Assembly: GCA_002494625.1 (NCBI GenBank)
Contig: DACH01000005.1
Span: forward strand, 62,001 to 126,000
Length of the DNA: 64,000 nt
Source of the DNA: Archaeoglobus sp. UBA234
Lineage (GTDB): Archaea > Halobacteriota > Archaeoglobi > Archaeoglobales > Archaeoglobaceae
Direction of reading: 5' to 3'
Both the position numbers and the translations under genes were made by a program. The notes beneath the pieces are model-generated. The model was not told where the DNA came from, did not search any database, and saw nothing but the letters and a program-made list of their open reading frames with translations. Below are positions 27,213-35,971 of the stretch, one piece after another. Numbering within the stretch: the first letter of the stretch is position 1; the number at the start of each line of letters is the position of its first letter.

Positions 27213-27674
27213 ATGAAGGTAGGAATAGCTGACACAACATTTTCAAGGATAAATATGGGAAAAATTGCTATAGATGAGTTGAGAAGTATCAGCTCACTTC
27301 CACATGAGCGGTACACAGTTCCCGGAATTAAGGATCTTCCCATAGCTGCTAAGAAGCTTATAGAGGAAAGAGATTGTGATATTGTAATAAGTTGTGGCTG
27401 GGTGGGTAAAACTGACACAGATAAACTCAGCTATATCGTTTTAAGTATGGGTATTCAGCTTGTTCAGCTTTTGACGGGGAAGCATGTTATTGATGTTACG
27501 ATACACGAAGATGAGGCTGAGGATGAACAGGAACTTCTCATGGTGGCAGAGAACAGGGTGAGGGAGCATGTTAGAAATGCTGTTGATTTGCTTTTAAACC
27601 CTAAGAAGCTGGAAAAGCTTGCAGGAACTGGGCAAAGACAGGGATATGAGGATGTAGGGGAGATAAGAAGGTAA
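27213..27674 (+). CDS. ribC: Riboflavin synthase, archaeal type
   Basis: A 153-residue protein of the archaeal riboflavin synthase family, related to lumazine synthase rather than to bacterial RibE. It dismutates two 6,7-dimethyl-8-ribityllumazine molecules to riboflavin. Signature stretches are ADTTFSRINMGKIAIDEL, ERYTVPGIKDLPIAAKKL and IVISCGWVGKTDTDK. The ATG at 27213 has GGTGGA just upstream and gives the family N-terminus MKVGIADTTFSR; an in-frame ATG at 27177 would overlap the previous gene and is less likely. Confidence 0.93.
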   Translation: MKVGIADTTFSRINMGKIAIDELRSISSLPHERYTVPGIKDLPIAAKKLIEERDCDIVISCGWVGKTDTDKLSYIVLSMGIQLVQLLTGKHVIDVTIHEDEAEDEQELLMVAENRVREHVRNAVDLLLNPKKLEKLAGTGQRQGYEDVGEIRR

Positions 27675-28036
27675 ATTTTTTGTTGAGAGTAGAGTACATT
27701 CATCAAAATTGAGAGTAATTAGGCAGCTGTATCTGCTTTAATTAGCATGAGACCTTTCCTCTTTGAGTAAATCAATATTTTCATTACCGATAACTGAAAA
27801 GTCCAAACCACCCGTGAAGTCATACTTTTACAGACAAAATCTCCTCTGTAACCAAAGTAACCGTTGTTGAGGTAAAGGATACGGAGAAAAAAGTGTCACT
27901 TATAATGAAGGAGAATCTAAAATCTTTTTTGGAAAAGTGAAAATATTGGCACTATGTCAGAACTGCGGAGACCCTTCTGGAACACATACACAAAAATAAT
28001 TAAATATCGAAATCAAATCCTGAAGTTGGTGGTAAA
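27675..28036. other. Intergenic stretch between ribC and ribH
   Basis: These 362 bases hold no complete gene. A frame open from 27818 to the TGA at 27940 (listed separately) may be a relic. Near the ribH end is a TATA-like AATTAAATATCG (28000-28011) placed about 30 bases before the ribH ATG, so ribH probably has its own promoter. The start (AATTTTTTGTTG) may terminate the ribC transcript. I see no riboswitch. Confidence 0.5.
27818..27940 (+). pseudogene. Possible gene relic (about 40 codons, no start)
   Basis: An open frame without a usable start codon ends in a lysine-rich tail (KDTEKKVSLIMKENLKSFLEK) that reads like genuine protein sequence. The frame is closed by a TGA upstream at 27815. 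It could be the end of a decayed gene or chance; I cannot assign a family. Confidence 0.25.
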
Positions 28037-28468
28037 ATGGAAAAAATCAAACTTGGTCTGGTTGTGGCTGAGTTTAACAGAGATATAACCTACATGATGG
28101 AGGTTCTCGCAAAAGAACATGCTGAATTTCTTGGAGCGGAAATAACAGATGTTATAAGGGTGCCGGGCGTTTTTGATACTCCTATCGCTGTCAAAAGAAT
28201 TCTTGAGAAGGGAAGTGTAGATGCTGTTGTAACTGTGGGGGCAGTTATTGAAGGCGAGACAGAGCATGATGAAGTTGTTGCACAGCATGCAGCCAGGAAA
28301 ATTATGGATCTTTCCTTAGAGTTCAACAAACCAGTCTCCCTTGGTATATCAGGACCGGGAATGGGCAGGATAGCTGCTCAGAAGAGAATTGAATATGCGA
28401 AAAGAGGTGTTGAAGCTGCTGTAAAGCTTGTGAAAAGGTTGAAGGAATATGATGAGCAGGAGAGTTAA
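28037..28468 (+). CDS. ribH: 6,7-dimethyl-8-ribityllumazine synthase
   Basis: A 143-residue lumazine synthase that joins 5-amino-6-ribitylamino-uracil and dihydroxybutanone phosphate, supplying RibC with substrate. Typical motifs are VVAEFNRDITYMM, VPGVFDTPIAVKR, the loop GAVIEGETEHDEVV with the catalytic His (H-D-E-V-V), and SLGISGPGMG. GGTGG precedes the ATG. It overlaps the next aminotransferase gene by 20 bases, so the two are co-translated. Confidence 0.95.
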   Translation: MEKIKLGLVVAEFNRDITYMMEVLAKEHAEFLGAEITDVIRVPGVFDTPIAVKRILEKGSVDAVVTVGAVIEGETEHDEVVAQHAARKIMDLSLEFNKPVSLGISGPGMGRIAAQKRIEYAKRGVEAAVKLVKRLKEYDEQES

Positions 28469-29579
28469 TGCTGTAAGTCCCTCAGCGACTCTCAGGATTT
28501 CAGAGGCTGCAAAGAGGTTTAGGAGGGAAGGAAAGCCAGTAATTGATATGAGTGTAGGCGAACCTGACTTTCCAACCCCTTCATTCATTATTGAGGCAGC
28601 TTACAGGGCGATGAAAGAGGGCAAGGTATTCTATACACCCTCCCGGGGTATTCCCGAACTCCTTGAAGCGATCTCTGAAAAGCTGAGAGAGGAGAATGGA
28701 GTTGATTTTGCTCCTGAGAATATAATAACAACTCCTGGAGCCAAATATGCAATATTCGAGGCTATTATGAGTACGATCGATGAAGGAGAAGAAGTAATCC
28801 TCCTCGACCCTTCTTGGGTGACATATGAGGCATGCGTTCTTATGGCTGGTGGAAGAGTTGTGTGGGTTCCACACTCGGAAGATTTCACTGATGCTCCTGT
28901 TGAGGAGTACATAACTCAAAAAACAAAGATGATAATTTTCAACTCACCCAGCAACCCGCTTGGGGTAGTCTATCCCAACTCCTTCCTCAAGAAGCTGAGA
29001 GATATTGCGGTTGATAAAGACCTCCTCGTGATGTCGGATGAGGTATATGAGAAGATAATATTCGAGGGTGAACACAAAAGCATTGCCTCTCTTGACGGCA
29101 TGCTTGAAAGAACTATTCTGATCAACGGATTATCGAAAACGTATTCCATGACTGGCTGGAGGCTCGGATATGCAGCAGCCAGAGAAGAAATAATCAAGGC
29201 AATGGCAAAGATACAATCTCATTCTGTAAGCCATCCAGCATCCTTCGTTCAGTATGCTGCTGTGGAGGCTATTAAGGGGGATCAGAGCTTTTTGAAGAGC
29301 ATGGTGGATGAGTTCAGGACAAGAAGGGATATGCTGATGGAGGGACTTGATAAGCTCGGTATAAAGTATGCCCCTCCAAAGGGAGCCTTTTACATGTTCA
29401 TGGATGTGAGACAGGACAGCATGGAGTTCTGTCAGAACTTCCTTGAAAAGGAGTATGTCGCAACAACACCCGGAGCAGCCTTTGGAAAGGGCTATAATAC
29501 TTGGGTGAGAGTCAGCTATGCTACTTCCAGAGAGAACATTCGGGAGATGGTGGTAAGGCTGGAGAGATTCCTTCAGTAA
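28449..29579 (+). CDS. Class I aminotransferase (aspartate/aromatic type)
   Basis: A 376-residue fold-type I PLP enzyme. The PLP lysine is K230 in NGLSKTYSMTGWRLG; the NSPSNPLG and SDEVYEKI motifs and the C-terminal WVRVSYATS Arg that binds the substrate carboxylate are present. Archaeal homologues are annotated as aspartate or broad aminotransferases. Start is one of two adjacent ATGs at 28449/28452, inside the end of ribH, so expression is coupled to ribH. Confidence 0.9.
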   Translation: MMSRRVNAVSPSATLRISEAAKRFRREGKPVIDMSVGEPDFPTPSFIIEAAYRAMKEGKVFYTPSRGIPELLEAISEKLREENGVDFAPENIITTPGAKYAIFEAIMSTIDEGEEVILLDPSWVTYEACVLMAGGRVVWVPHSEDFTDAPVEEYITQKTKMIIFNSPSNPLGVVYPNSFLKKLRDIAVDKDLLVMSDEVYEKIIFEGEHKSIASLDGMLERTILINGLSKTYSMTGWRLGYAAAREEIIKAMAKIQSHSVSHPASFVQYAAVEAIKGDQSFLKSMVDEFRTRRDMLMEGLDKLGIKYAPPKGAFYMFMDVRQDSMEFCQNFLEKEYVATTPGAAFGKGYNTWVRVSYATSRENIREMVVRLERFLQ

Positions 29580-29606
29580 TTTTTTATTTTAAAAAAATAT
29601 GGTTAA
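29580..29606 (+). terminator. T-rich terminator after the aminotransferase
   Basis: TTTTTTATTTT starts right after the TAA stop and is followed by an A-rich complement (TTTTAAAAAAATA), so both a T tract and a weak hairpin are available. It separates the flavin/aminotransferase transcript from the glutamate synthase operon. Confidence 0.5.
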
Positions 29607-29698
29607 AAATCAGGAAGAAATCGATTGGATTTTTTAATTATTTATTTGTTTTTTTGAGTTGCAGCTTTTCAGTTTTTTCATTCTATTGACAGATAGCG

Positions 29699-29711
29699 CA
29701 ATATTTATATG
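29699..29711 (+). promoter_or_regulatory. TATA box of the glutamate synthase operon
   Basis: AATATTTATATGC is an archaeal box A. Transcription would begin about 25-27 bases downstream, near 29730, which is only a few bases ahead of the ATG of the small ORF at 29738. This is the only clear promoter before the ferredoxin gene. Confidence 0.5.
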
Positions 29712-29737
29712 CATTAAATCAGCTTTAATCCATTAGT

Positions 29738-29839
29738 ATGGCATGTAATATCAAGGTAAGCAATCCGGCGACTCTGCTAAAATCCGAAAAAAATGGCTTT
29801 CCTGCTAAATGTACAGGTAGTTTCGACTCTGAATTTTAA
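29738..29839 (+). CDS. Possible 33-residue small protein at the head of the glutamate synthase operon
   Basis: A short ORF (MACNIKVSNP... to ...GSFDSEF) with two cysteines (C3 and C25). It would be translated from an essentially leaderless transcript start, and its TAA overlaps the GGGGGGG ribosome site of the ferredoxin gene, 12 bases before that gene's TTG start. The residue mix is normal for a protein, not a low-complexity artefact. It could be a true small protein, a leader peptide, or chance. I do not recognise a family. Confidence 0.4.
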   Translation: MACNIKVSNPATLLKSEKNGFPAKCTGSFDSEF

Positions 29840-29851
29840 GGGGGGGTTTCT

Positions 29852-30289
29852 TTGCCAAGAATTGTTGCAAAACCTGAGGTGTGTATGGGATGTCACCTCT
29901 GTGAGGTGTGGTGTGCAGTGGCTCATTCGAAGTCGAAGGACATAATAAAGGCCTTTAAATTTGAGAAAAAGCCACTTCCAAGGATTGTTGTTGATGAGAA
30001 TATTCCAGAAACATTTGCAATTCAATGTAGACACTGTGACGAGCCTGATTGTGTATTTGCCTGTATCAGTGGGGCTCTCTACAAAGATCCGGAAACAGGA
30101 AAAGTCCTTCACGATGAAAGTAAATGTGTGGGATGCTTTAGCTGTGTGATGGCGTGCACCTTTGGAGGGATAGTGATTGATTTTGAGAATCGGAAAGTTG
30201 TTAAGTGTGATCTCTGTGAAGAGCTGGAATATCCAATGTGTGTTAGGATGTGTCCCAACGAAGCTCTCGTCTTTGAGGAGGGAAAATAA
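29852..30289 (+). CDS. Polyferredoxin-type electron transfer subunit (four [4Fe-4S] sites)
   Basis: A 145-residue ferredoxin of the HycB/DmsB type with sixteen cluster cysteines arranged as CMGCHLCEVWC, CRHCDEPDCVFAC, CVGCFSCVMAC and CDLCEELEYPMCVRMC. It starts with TTG (29852) behind a strong AAGGGGGGG site; no ATG start fits. Next to it are a flavin oxidoreductase and the glutamate synthase subunits, so it probably carries electrons for glutamate synthesis. Confidence 0.9.
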   Translation: MPRIVAKPEVCMGCHLCEVWCAVAHSKSKDIIKAFKFEKKPLPRIVVDENIPETFAIQCRHCDEPDCVFACISGALYKDPETGKVLHDESKCVGCFSCVMACTFGGIVIDFENRKVVKCDLCEELEYPMCVRMCPNEALVFEEGK

Positions 30290-31591
30290 ATGGAGTACGA
30301 TGTAGTCATAATCGGAAATTCAGCAGGAGCTGTCGGATGCATTGAAACTCTGAGAAGTAAAGACAGAGATATTACTATGGCTGTAATTTCTGAGGAGAAA
30401 TATCACACATATTCGAGGGCACTCATTCCATATTATTTGGCTGGAAAGATAGATTTTGATAAACTGTACTACCGACCTCTTGATTTCTATGAAAAGATGA
30501 ATGTAATCCCTCTGCTCGGCAGAAAAGCTGTTTCGGTAGATTTTGAAAAGAAGATGGTGAAGCTTGATACAGGTGAAGAAGTGAAGTATGGAAAACTTCT
30601 CCTAGCAACAGGAGGAAAACCCTTTATACCCCCAATGGAGGGATTTGATAGGAGCCTTGAAAATGTTTTCTCCTTTGTGAGCTTAGATGATGCTCTCGGG
30701 ATTGAAAAAATTCTTCCTGAATCGAAGAAGGCTGTTATACTGGGGGCAGGAGTTATAGGTCTGATGGCTGCTGAAGTGCTGGTGAAGAAGGGACTCGAGG
30801 TTCATGTTGTTGAACTCGCAGATAGAGTACTTGCTCCCGTTGTTGATGAAAGAACATCTCAGCTTGTTGAAAAGGTGTTTGAGGAGAATGGAGTCAAAAT
30901 ATATACAGGAGTGACGATAAAGAAGGTAAATTCCGAGAACAACAGAGTGGTGAGCGTTATTCTTACCAGTGGAAATGAGATTGAATGTGATATCCTGATT
31001 GTTGCTGTTGGTGTAGTTCCAAGAACTGAGCTCGTGCAAAACACGGATGTGGAAGTGAACAGAGGCATTCTCGTGAACAAAAAGATGGAAACCTCTGTAA
31101 AGGATGTATATGCATGCGGTGATTGTGCAGAGATTTACGATTTCGTTTTAGGTGATAGAAGAGTTCTGCCTCTCTGGCCCAATGCATACTACGGTGGGAG
31201 GGTTGCTGCGATAAACATGCTGGGTGAGGAGGCTGAATTTGAGTGGGGAACTTCAATGAATGCGATGCACTTCTTTGACATCTACATAATAAATGCAGGG
31301 CTTAACATAACGGATGAGATTGCTGAAAAAGAGGGATATGAGGTTCTTGTCAGATATGAGCCTGAAAGAAAGGTTTACAGGAGAATAGCTGTGAAGGATG
31401 GTTTGATAAAGGGTCTCGTATTTGTTGGAAGGGTTGAGAGGGCTGGAATTTATCTCAATCTTATGAGGAGGAAAATAAATGTCTCGAATTTCAAGGATAG
31501 ATTGCTTGATTACGACTTTGGATACACAAAATTGCCTGAGAACATCAGATGGAATTTGCTCGGAGATGAAGTCATCCTTGGAATCATTTAG
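30290..31591 (+). CDS. NAD(P)H/FAD-dependent oxidoreductase (NADH oxidase / nitrite reductase flavoprotein-like)
   Basis: A 433-residue member of the FAD-dependent pyridine nucleotide-disulfide family. It has the N-terminal FAD-binding VVIIGNSAGAVGCIE, a central NAD(P)H-binding VILGAGVIGLMAAEVL, and the second FAD motif VYACGDCAE. The redox-active CxxxxC of disulfide reductases is not present, fitting the NADH oxidase/rubredoxin reductase branch. It abuts the ferredoxin gene. It may hand electrons from NAD(P)H to the ferredoxin for glutamate synthase. Confidence 0.88.
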   Translation: MEYDVVIIGNSAGAVGCIETLRSKDRDITMAVISEEKYHTYSRALIPYYLAGKIDFDKLYYRPLDFYEKMNVIPLLGRKAVSVDFEKKMVKLDTGEEVKYGKLLLATGGKPFIPPMEGFDRSLENVFSFVSLDDALGIEKILPESKKAVILGAGVIGLMAAEVLVKKGLEVHVVELADRVLAPVVDERTSQLVEKVFEENGVKIYTGVTIKKVNSENNRVVSVILTSGNEIECDILIVAVGVVPRTELVQNTDVEVNRGILVNKKMETSVKDVYACGDCAEIYDFVLGDRRVLPLWPNAYYGGRVAAINMLGEEAEFEWGTSMNAMHFFDIYIINAGLNITDEIAEKEGYEVLVRYEPERKVYRRIAVKDGLIKGLVFVGRVERAGIYLNLMRRKINVSNFKDRLLDYDFGYTKLPENIRWNLLGDEVILGII

Positions 31592-31603
31592 TGGAGGGGT
31601 ATC

Positions 31604-32749
31604 ATGAGGTTTGAAATCAACAGGGAGAGTGAGAGACACCTTCCCGATAAAGACCTGCAGGCTTGCGGGCTTTTTGGAGTTATGAACATAGAAGGTAAGA
31701 GATTCGGTGGAGAAATGGCAATAAAAGCTATAGTCAACATGAGAGCCAGAGGTAATGGACTTGGGGGAGGGTATGCTGTTTATGGGCTGTATCCTGAGTA
31801 TAAAGACTACTATGCAATGCACATAATGTTTCAGGACAGAAATATGGATGCAAAGAAAAAGGTTGATGAATTCCTTTCAAGAAACTTCGACATAGTTTAT
31901 GACGAGGAGATCCCCACAAATCCAGAGGCAAGGGTCATGTATCCCCCTCTTGTCTGGAGATACTTTGTGGCTCCTAAGAAAAAAGGTGAGGATGCAAAAT
32001 TTTCAGATGACGATTATGTTGTTGCAAAAGTTATGCACATCAATACCTCTATAGAGGATGCCTATGTCTTTTCTTCAGGAAAGGACATGGGTGTCTTCAA
32101 GGGAGTTGGATTTCCTGAAGATGTGGCAGAGTTTTTCATGCTTGATGAGCTTTATGAGGGCTACATGTGGACGGTTCACAGCAGGTTTCCGACAAACACT
32201 CCTGGATGGTGGGGAGGAGCACATCCGTTCAGCATTCTTGACTGGACTGTTGTTCACAATGGAGAAATATCATCATATGGCACAAACAGAAGGTTTTTAG
32301 AGATGCACGGCTACTACTGCACCCTTTTTACAGATACTGAGGTCATGGCTTATGCTGTAGATCTTCTTATGAGAAGACAGGGGCTTCCAATAGAAATCGT
32401 TTCCAAAATCTTTGCTGCTCCGATGTGGGATCTCATAGAGAATATGGATGAGAAAAAGAAAAAGCTCTACACAACACTCAGAATGGTATATGCGCCATTG
32501 CTGATCAACGGGCCATTTACCGTTATAGTCGCTCACCATGGTGAGATGTTCGGAATCACTGATAGAATAAGGCTCAGACCAATTACAGCTGGAGCAAGGG
32601 GTGATCTCGTCTTTCTTTCCTCTGAGGAAGCAGCTATAAGAGCAGTTTCACCAAAACTCGACCTTGCATGGACACCAAGAGGTGGAGAGCCCGTTGTGGT
32701 TAGATTGAAGAGGAAAGACCATCTAATGAGCCTTAAAGAATCAGTTTAG
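31604..32749 (+). CDS. Glutamate synthase, class II glutamine amidotransferase subunit
   Basis: A 381-residue Ntn-type amidotransferase domain. The nucleophile would be C22 in LQACGLFGVMN, exposed after removal of a 21-residue propeptide. RFPTNTPGWWGGAHPFSILDWTVVHNGEIS is the conserved core; only the part up to HNGE is needed to recognise it. It releases ammonia from glutamine for the synthase subunit encoded next. In bacteria this domain is fused at the GltB N-terminus; here it is separate, as usual in archaea. Confidence 0.92.
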   Translation: MRFEINRESERHLPDKDLQACGLFGVMNIEGKRFGGEMAIKAIVNMRARGNGLGGGYAVYGLYPEYKDYYAMHIMFQDRNMDAKKKVDEFLSRNFDIVYDEEIPTNPEARVMYPPLVWRYFVAPKKKGEDAKFSDDDYVVAKVMHINTSIEDAYVFSSGKDMGVFKGVGFPEDVAEFFMLDELYEGYMWTVHSRFPTNTPGWWGGAHPFSILDWTVVHNGEISSYGTNRRFLEMHGYYCTLFTDTEVMAYAVDLLMRRQGLPIEIVSKIFAAPMWDLIENMDEKKKKLYTTLRMVYAPLLINGPFTVIVAHHGEMFGITDRIRLRPITAGARGDLVFLSSEEAAIRAVSPKLDLAWTPRGGEPVVVRLKRKDHLMSLKESV

Positions 32750-32760
32750 GAGGACTCAAG

Positions 32761-34281
32761 ATGAAAACATACATGCTTCCAGAATTCATAATAGAAAGAT
32801 CAGATGAGAGATGTATAAGATGCAGAGTTTGTGAGAGACAGTGTGCTCAGGAAGGACACTGGTATGATGAGGAACTCGATGTGATGTTTCACAATGAGGA
32901 AACATGTATTGGATGCCAGAGGTGTGTTGTATTCTGTCCAACAAGGGCTTTATCGGTAAGACCCCATCCGTCAACCTATCGTCCCAATGCAAACTGGACG
33001 AGGGAGAAACTTCAGGATTTGAAAAAACAGGCTGAAACTGGAGGAGTAATCCTCACGGGAAGTGGAAATGACAAGCCATACAGAATCTACTGGGATCATC
33101 TCGTCCTTAACGCCTCTCAGGTTACCAACCCATCTATAGACCCGCTTAGGGAGCCGATGGAACTGAGAACTTTTCTTGGTAGAAAGCCTGATGGGCTCGA
33201 TCTGAAAGTTAGTGAAGATTATGAGGATGTTGAGATTCGGAGTGAGCTTTACCCCAATGTTATGATTGAGACACCCATAGTTTTCTCTGCAATGTCTTAT
33301 GGAGCGATAAGCTACAATGCTTTCAAGTCACTTGCAATGGCAGCGAAGGAATTTGGCACACTCTTCAATACCGGAGAAGGAGGACTGCCAAAGAGCATGA
33401 GGGAGGAATTCGGGCAGAATACAATAGTCCAGGTAGCAAGTGGTAGATTTGGTGTTGACCCCGAATATCTGAATGTATCTGCAGTTATGGAAATCAAAAT
33501 CGGTCAGGGTGCCAAGCCAGGTATTGGTGGGCATCTTCCTGGAGAGAAGGTTAGTATAAACATCTCAGAAACGAGAATGATCCCTGAAGGAACGGATGCT
33601 CTATCTCCTGCTCCACAGCATGATATTTACTCCATTGAAGATCTGTCCATGCTAATCTATGCTCTGAAAGAGGCAACCAACTACGAAAAGCCAGTGAGTG
33701 TGAAGATTGCAGCAGTTCATAATGTCGCAGCAATAGCATCCGGTATAGTCAGGGCTGGAGCGGATATAGTCGCCATTGATGGGTTGAGGGGCGGAACTGG
33801 AGCAGCACCGAAAATAATACGGGACAACGTGGGTATTCCTATTGAGTTAGCCCTTGCAGCAGTCGATAGAAGGCTGAGAGAAGAAGGAATCAGACACAAA
33901 GCCTCAATACTGGTCGCGGGAGGTTTCAGAAATAGTGGAGATGTTATAAAGGCTATAGCTCTTGGAGCAGATGCTGTGTACATCGGCACTCCTGCGCTGG
34001 TTGCAATGGGATGTACGCTCTGTCAGAAATGTTACACAGGAAAATGTGCCTGGGGAATATGCACACAGGATCCTTACCTTACAAGAAGACTCAATCCAGA
34101 GATTGCCAGTAGAAGACTCGTCAATCTACTGAGAGGATGGAGTCACGAGATAAAGGAAATGCTAGGAGGTATGGGAATCAACGCCATAGAAAGTCTGAGA
34201 GGAAACAGAGACCACCTGAGAGGTGTTGGACTTGAAGAGTGGGAGCTGAATGTCCTTGGAGTAAAGGGGGCAGGAGAGTAA
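32761..34281 (+). CDS. Glutamate synthase, FMN/Fe-S synthase subunit
   Basis: A 506-residue protein. Residues 15-65 hold two ferredoxin-type [4Fe-4S] motifs (CIRCRVCERQC and CIGCQRCVVFC); the rest is the FMN-binding glutamate synthase barrel with RGGTGAAP and AVYIGTPALVAMGC, followed by a Cys group CTLCQKCYTGKCAWGIC that can hold a further cluster. It combines 2-oxoglutarate, ammonia and two electrons to glutamate. AGGAGG is ahead of the ATG. This is the archaeal GltB2 form. Confidence 0.94.
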   Translation: MKTYMLPEFIIERSDERCIRCRVCERQCAQEGHWYDEELDVMFHNEETCIGCQRCVVFCPTRALSVRPHPSTYRPNANWTREKLQDLKKQAETGGVILTGSGNDKPYRIYWDHLVLNASQVTNPSIDPLREPMELRTFLGRKPDGLDLKVSEDYEDVEIRSELYPNVMIETPIVFSAMSYGAISYNAFKSLAMAAKEFGTLFNTGEGGLPKSMREEFGQNTIVQVASGRFGVDPEYLNVSAVMEIKIGQGAKPGIGGHLPGEKVSINISETRMIPEGTDALSPAPQHDIYSIEDLSMLIYALKEATNYEKPVSVKIAAVHNVAAIASGIVRAGADIVAIDGLRGGTGAAPKIIRDNVGIPIELALAAVDRRLREEGIRHKASILVAGGFRNSGDVIKAIALGADAVYIGTPALVAMGCTLCQKCYTGKCAWGICTQDPYLTRRLNPEIASRRLVNLLRGWSHEIKEMLGGMGINAIESLRGNRDHLRGVGLEEWELNVLGVKGAGE

Positions 34282-34297
34282 TCTGGAGGTGTGATGA

Positions 34298-35146
34298 ATG
34301 GTATCAAGTTTGAAGTTCTCTCTCAGGGATATGTTTCTTGAGGGGGTAAGACCCCTTGAGAAAATCTTGGGTTATATCGAGGTGAAAGGGGAAGAGGCAG
34401 TTATAGATGCATCAGAGCTCAAACACAAAGAGGTGAATGATCTTCTGAGGTATACTGCCCTTAATAAAGTGAAAAAAGTTGAAGTCATCAATGTTGTGGG
34501 ACAGAGGTATATAGGAACCAGACTCCACATTCCGAATCCATCTCCGAGGCTTGAGATCCACATAAAAGGCACTCCAGGAAATGATCTTGGAGCCTTTCTT
34601 GATGGCCACAGAATAATAGTCCACGGAAACGCTCAGGATGGGGTTGGAAACACGATGGATGACGGTGAGATAGTTGTCCATGGCAGAGCCGGAGATGTTG
34701 TAGCCATGTCGATGAGGGGTGGAAGGATTTACATAAGGGATAATGTGGGGTATAGGACAGCGATTCACATGAAGGAATATGTGGGCAAGATTCCGGTTCT
34801 TGTGATTGGAGGAACCGCTCAGGACTTTTTTGGAGAGTACATGGCTGGTGGGAGGGTAATTCTCCTTGGTTTGAGTCTGAAGGAAGGTGAGAAACATAAA
34901 GCCCACTATATCGGAACTGGAATGCATGGAGGAGTCATTTATCTCAGGGGGAGAGTTGAGAAGTATCAGCTTGGTAAAGAAGTAGGTATAGTTGATATGG
35001 AAGAGGAGGACTGGAAGTTCATTGAGGAACAGGTGAGAAGATACTGCACTTACTTTAACAGAGACATGGACAAAATCATGGAAGGGAACTTCCTGAAGCT
35101 TGTGCCTGTATCCAAAAGACCCTATGGGAAGATATATGCCTACTGA
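34298..35146 (+). CDS. Glutamate synthase, GXGXG (alpha-subunit C-terminal) domain protein
   Basis: A 282-residue protein with the right-handed beta-helix repeats of the GltB C-terminal domain (GNAQDGVGNTMDDGEIVVHG, GRAGDVVAMSMRGG, GGTAQDFFGEYMAGG). It is the structural third part of the split archaeal glutamate synthase and follows the synthase subunit by 16 bases with GGAGGTG ahead of the ATG. It closes the operon. Confidence 0.92.
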   Translation: MVSSLKFSLRDMFLEGVRPLEKILGYIEVKGEEAVIDASELKHKEVNDLLRYTALNKVKKVEVINVVGQRYIGTRLHIPNPSPRLEIHIKGTPGNDLGAFLDGHRIIVHGNAQDGVGNTMDDGEIVVHGRAGDVVAMSMRGGRIYIRDNVGYRTAIHMKEYVGKIPVLVIGGTAQDFFGEYMAGGRVILLGLSLKEGEKHKAHYIGTGMHGGVIYLRGRVEKYQLGKEVGIVDMEEEDWKFIEEQVRRYCTYFNRDMDKIMEGNFLKLVPVSKRPYGKIYAY

Positions 35147-35239
35147 TTTTGAAATCTTTTAAATTTCTGTCAGCCCAAAATCAGCTTTGGTTCTGACTTA
35201 AACCCTGCTCTTTGATTTTAAAGAACAGAACCAAAAATG

Positions 35240-35252
35240 TTTTTTAAATAGA
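35240..35252 (+). promoter_or_regulatory. TATA box for ccdA
   Basis: TTTTTTAAATAGA fits a box A about 22-25 bases before the ATG at 35268, indicating a leaderless ccdA transcript. Confidence 0.45.
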
Positions 35253-35267
35253 ACAGTATCTCAATTG

Positions 35268-35942
35268 ATGATCGAGTTCATCCTATCTTTTATTGGAGGA
35301 ATTATCTCTGTTCTTTCGCCATGTATTCTTCCAGTACTTCCCATTATATTTGCAACTTCTGAGGGCGATTGGGTTAGAAGCTTTTTCGTTGTTCTGGGGA
35401 TGGTCACATCCTTTGGAATTCTTGGTTTAGTACTGGGCATCCTTGGCTCCATTTTTTTTCTCAAATACGCTGCCTTTGCAGTTCTTCTAATCCTTGGTTT
35501 AGCCCTGCTATTCAATTACACTCCTGAATTCAGGTTGGTGGAGATGAACAGGTTATTCAGCTATTCAAAGCTGAGTGTGTATCCCTTTCTGTTAGGAATC
35601 AGTCTTGGCGCGGTATGGGCACCGTGTATTGGACCGATTCTTGGGGCAATCATTGCTCTTGCGACAATCAATGCTTCACCACTTTCAGGATTTCTTATCA
35701 TGATTACCTATGGTGCTGGAATGTCATCGATGACAGCGTTTATACTCTTCTCTGGAAAAAAATCCGGACTTTTCAGGAAATTTTCAGAAAATCAAAAAAC
35801 TTTAAACAGGATTTTTGGAGCGACGATCTTACTTATCCTTTTCCTTATGGTAACAGGAATTCTCGATTCTTTCGAGCTTTTTCTGATAGAAAAACTCGGG
35901 TTTTTTGAGGAGATTTTTGCCAGTTATTTGAAGAGGGTATGA
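35268..35942 (+). CDS. ccdA: CcdA/DsbD-type transmembrane thiol transporter
   Basis: A 224-residue membrane protein with about six helices. The paired redox Cys are in LSPCILPVLP (helix 1) and VWAPCIGPILG (helix 4), the classic CcdA pattern that carries reducing power across the membrane for cytochrome c maturation or other thiol proteins. No thioredoxin or cytochrome gene is adjacent. The start is taken at ATG 35268 rather than the TTG codon just before it, given the TATA box spacing. Confidence 0.9.
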   Translation: MIEFILSFIGGIISVLSPCILPVLPIIFATSEGDWVRSFFVVLGMVTSFGILGLVLGILGSIFFLKYAAFAVLLILGLALLFNYTPEFRLVEMNRLFSYSKLSVYPFLLGISLGAVWAPCIGPILGAIIALATINASPLSGFLIMITYGAGMSSMTAFILFSGKKSGLFRKFSENQKTLNRIFGATILLILFLMVTGILDSFELFLIEKLGFFEEIFASYLKRV

Positions 35943-35971
35943 AAACAGTTATACCTTGGAGTCAATATCAC

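Noticed and set aside
31253..31822. A 189-residue minus-strand ORF under the flavoprotein and amidotransferase genes.
   Set aside because: It is a shadow of two well-supported genes and shows no family features.
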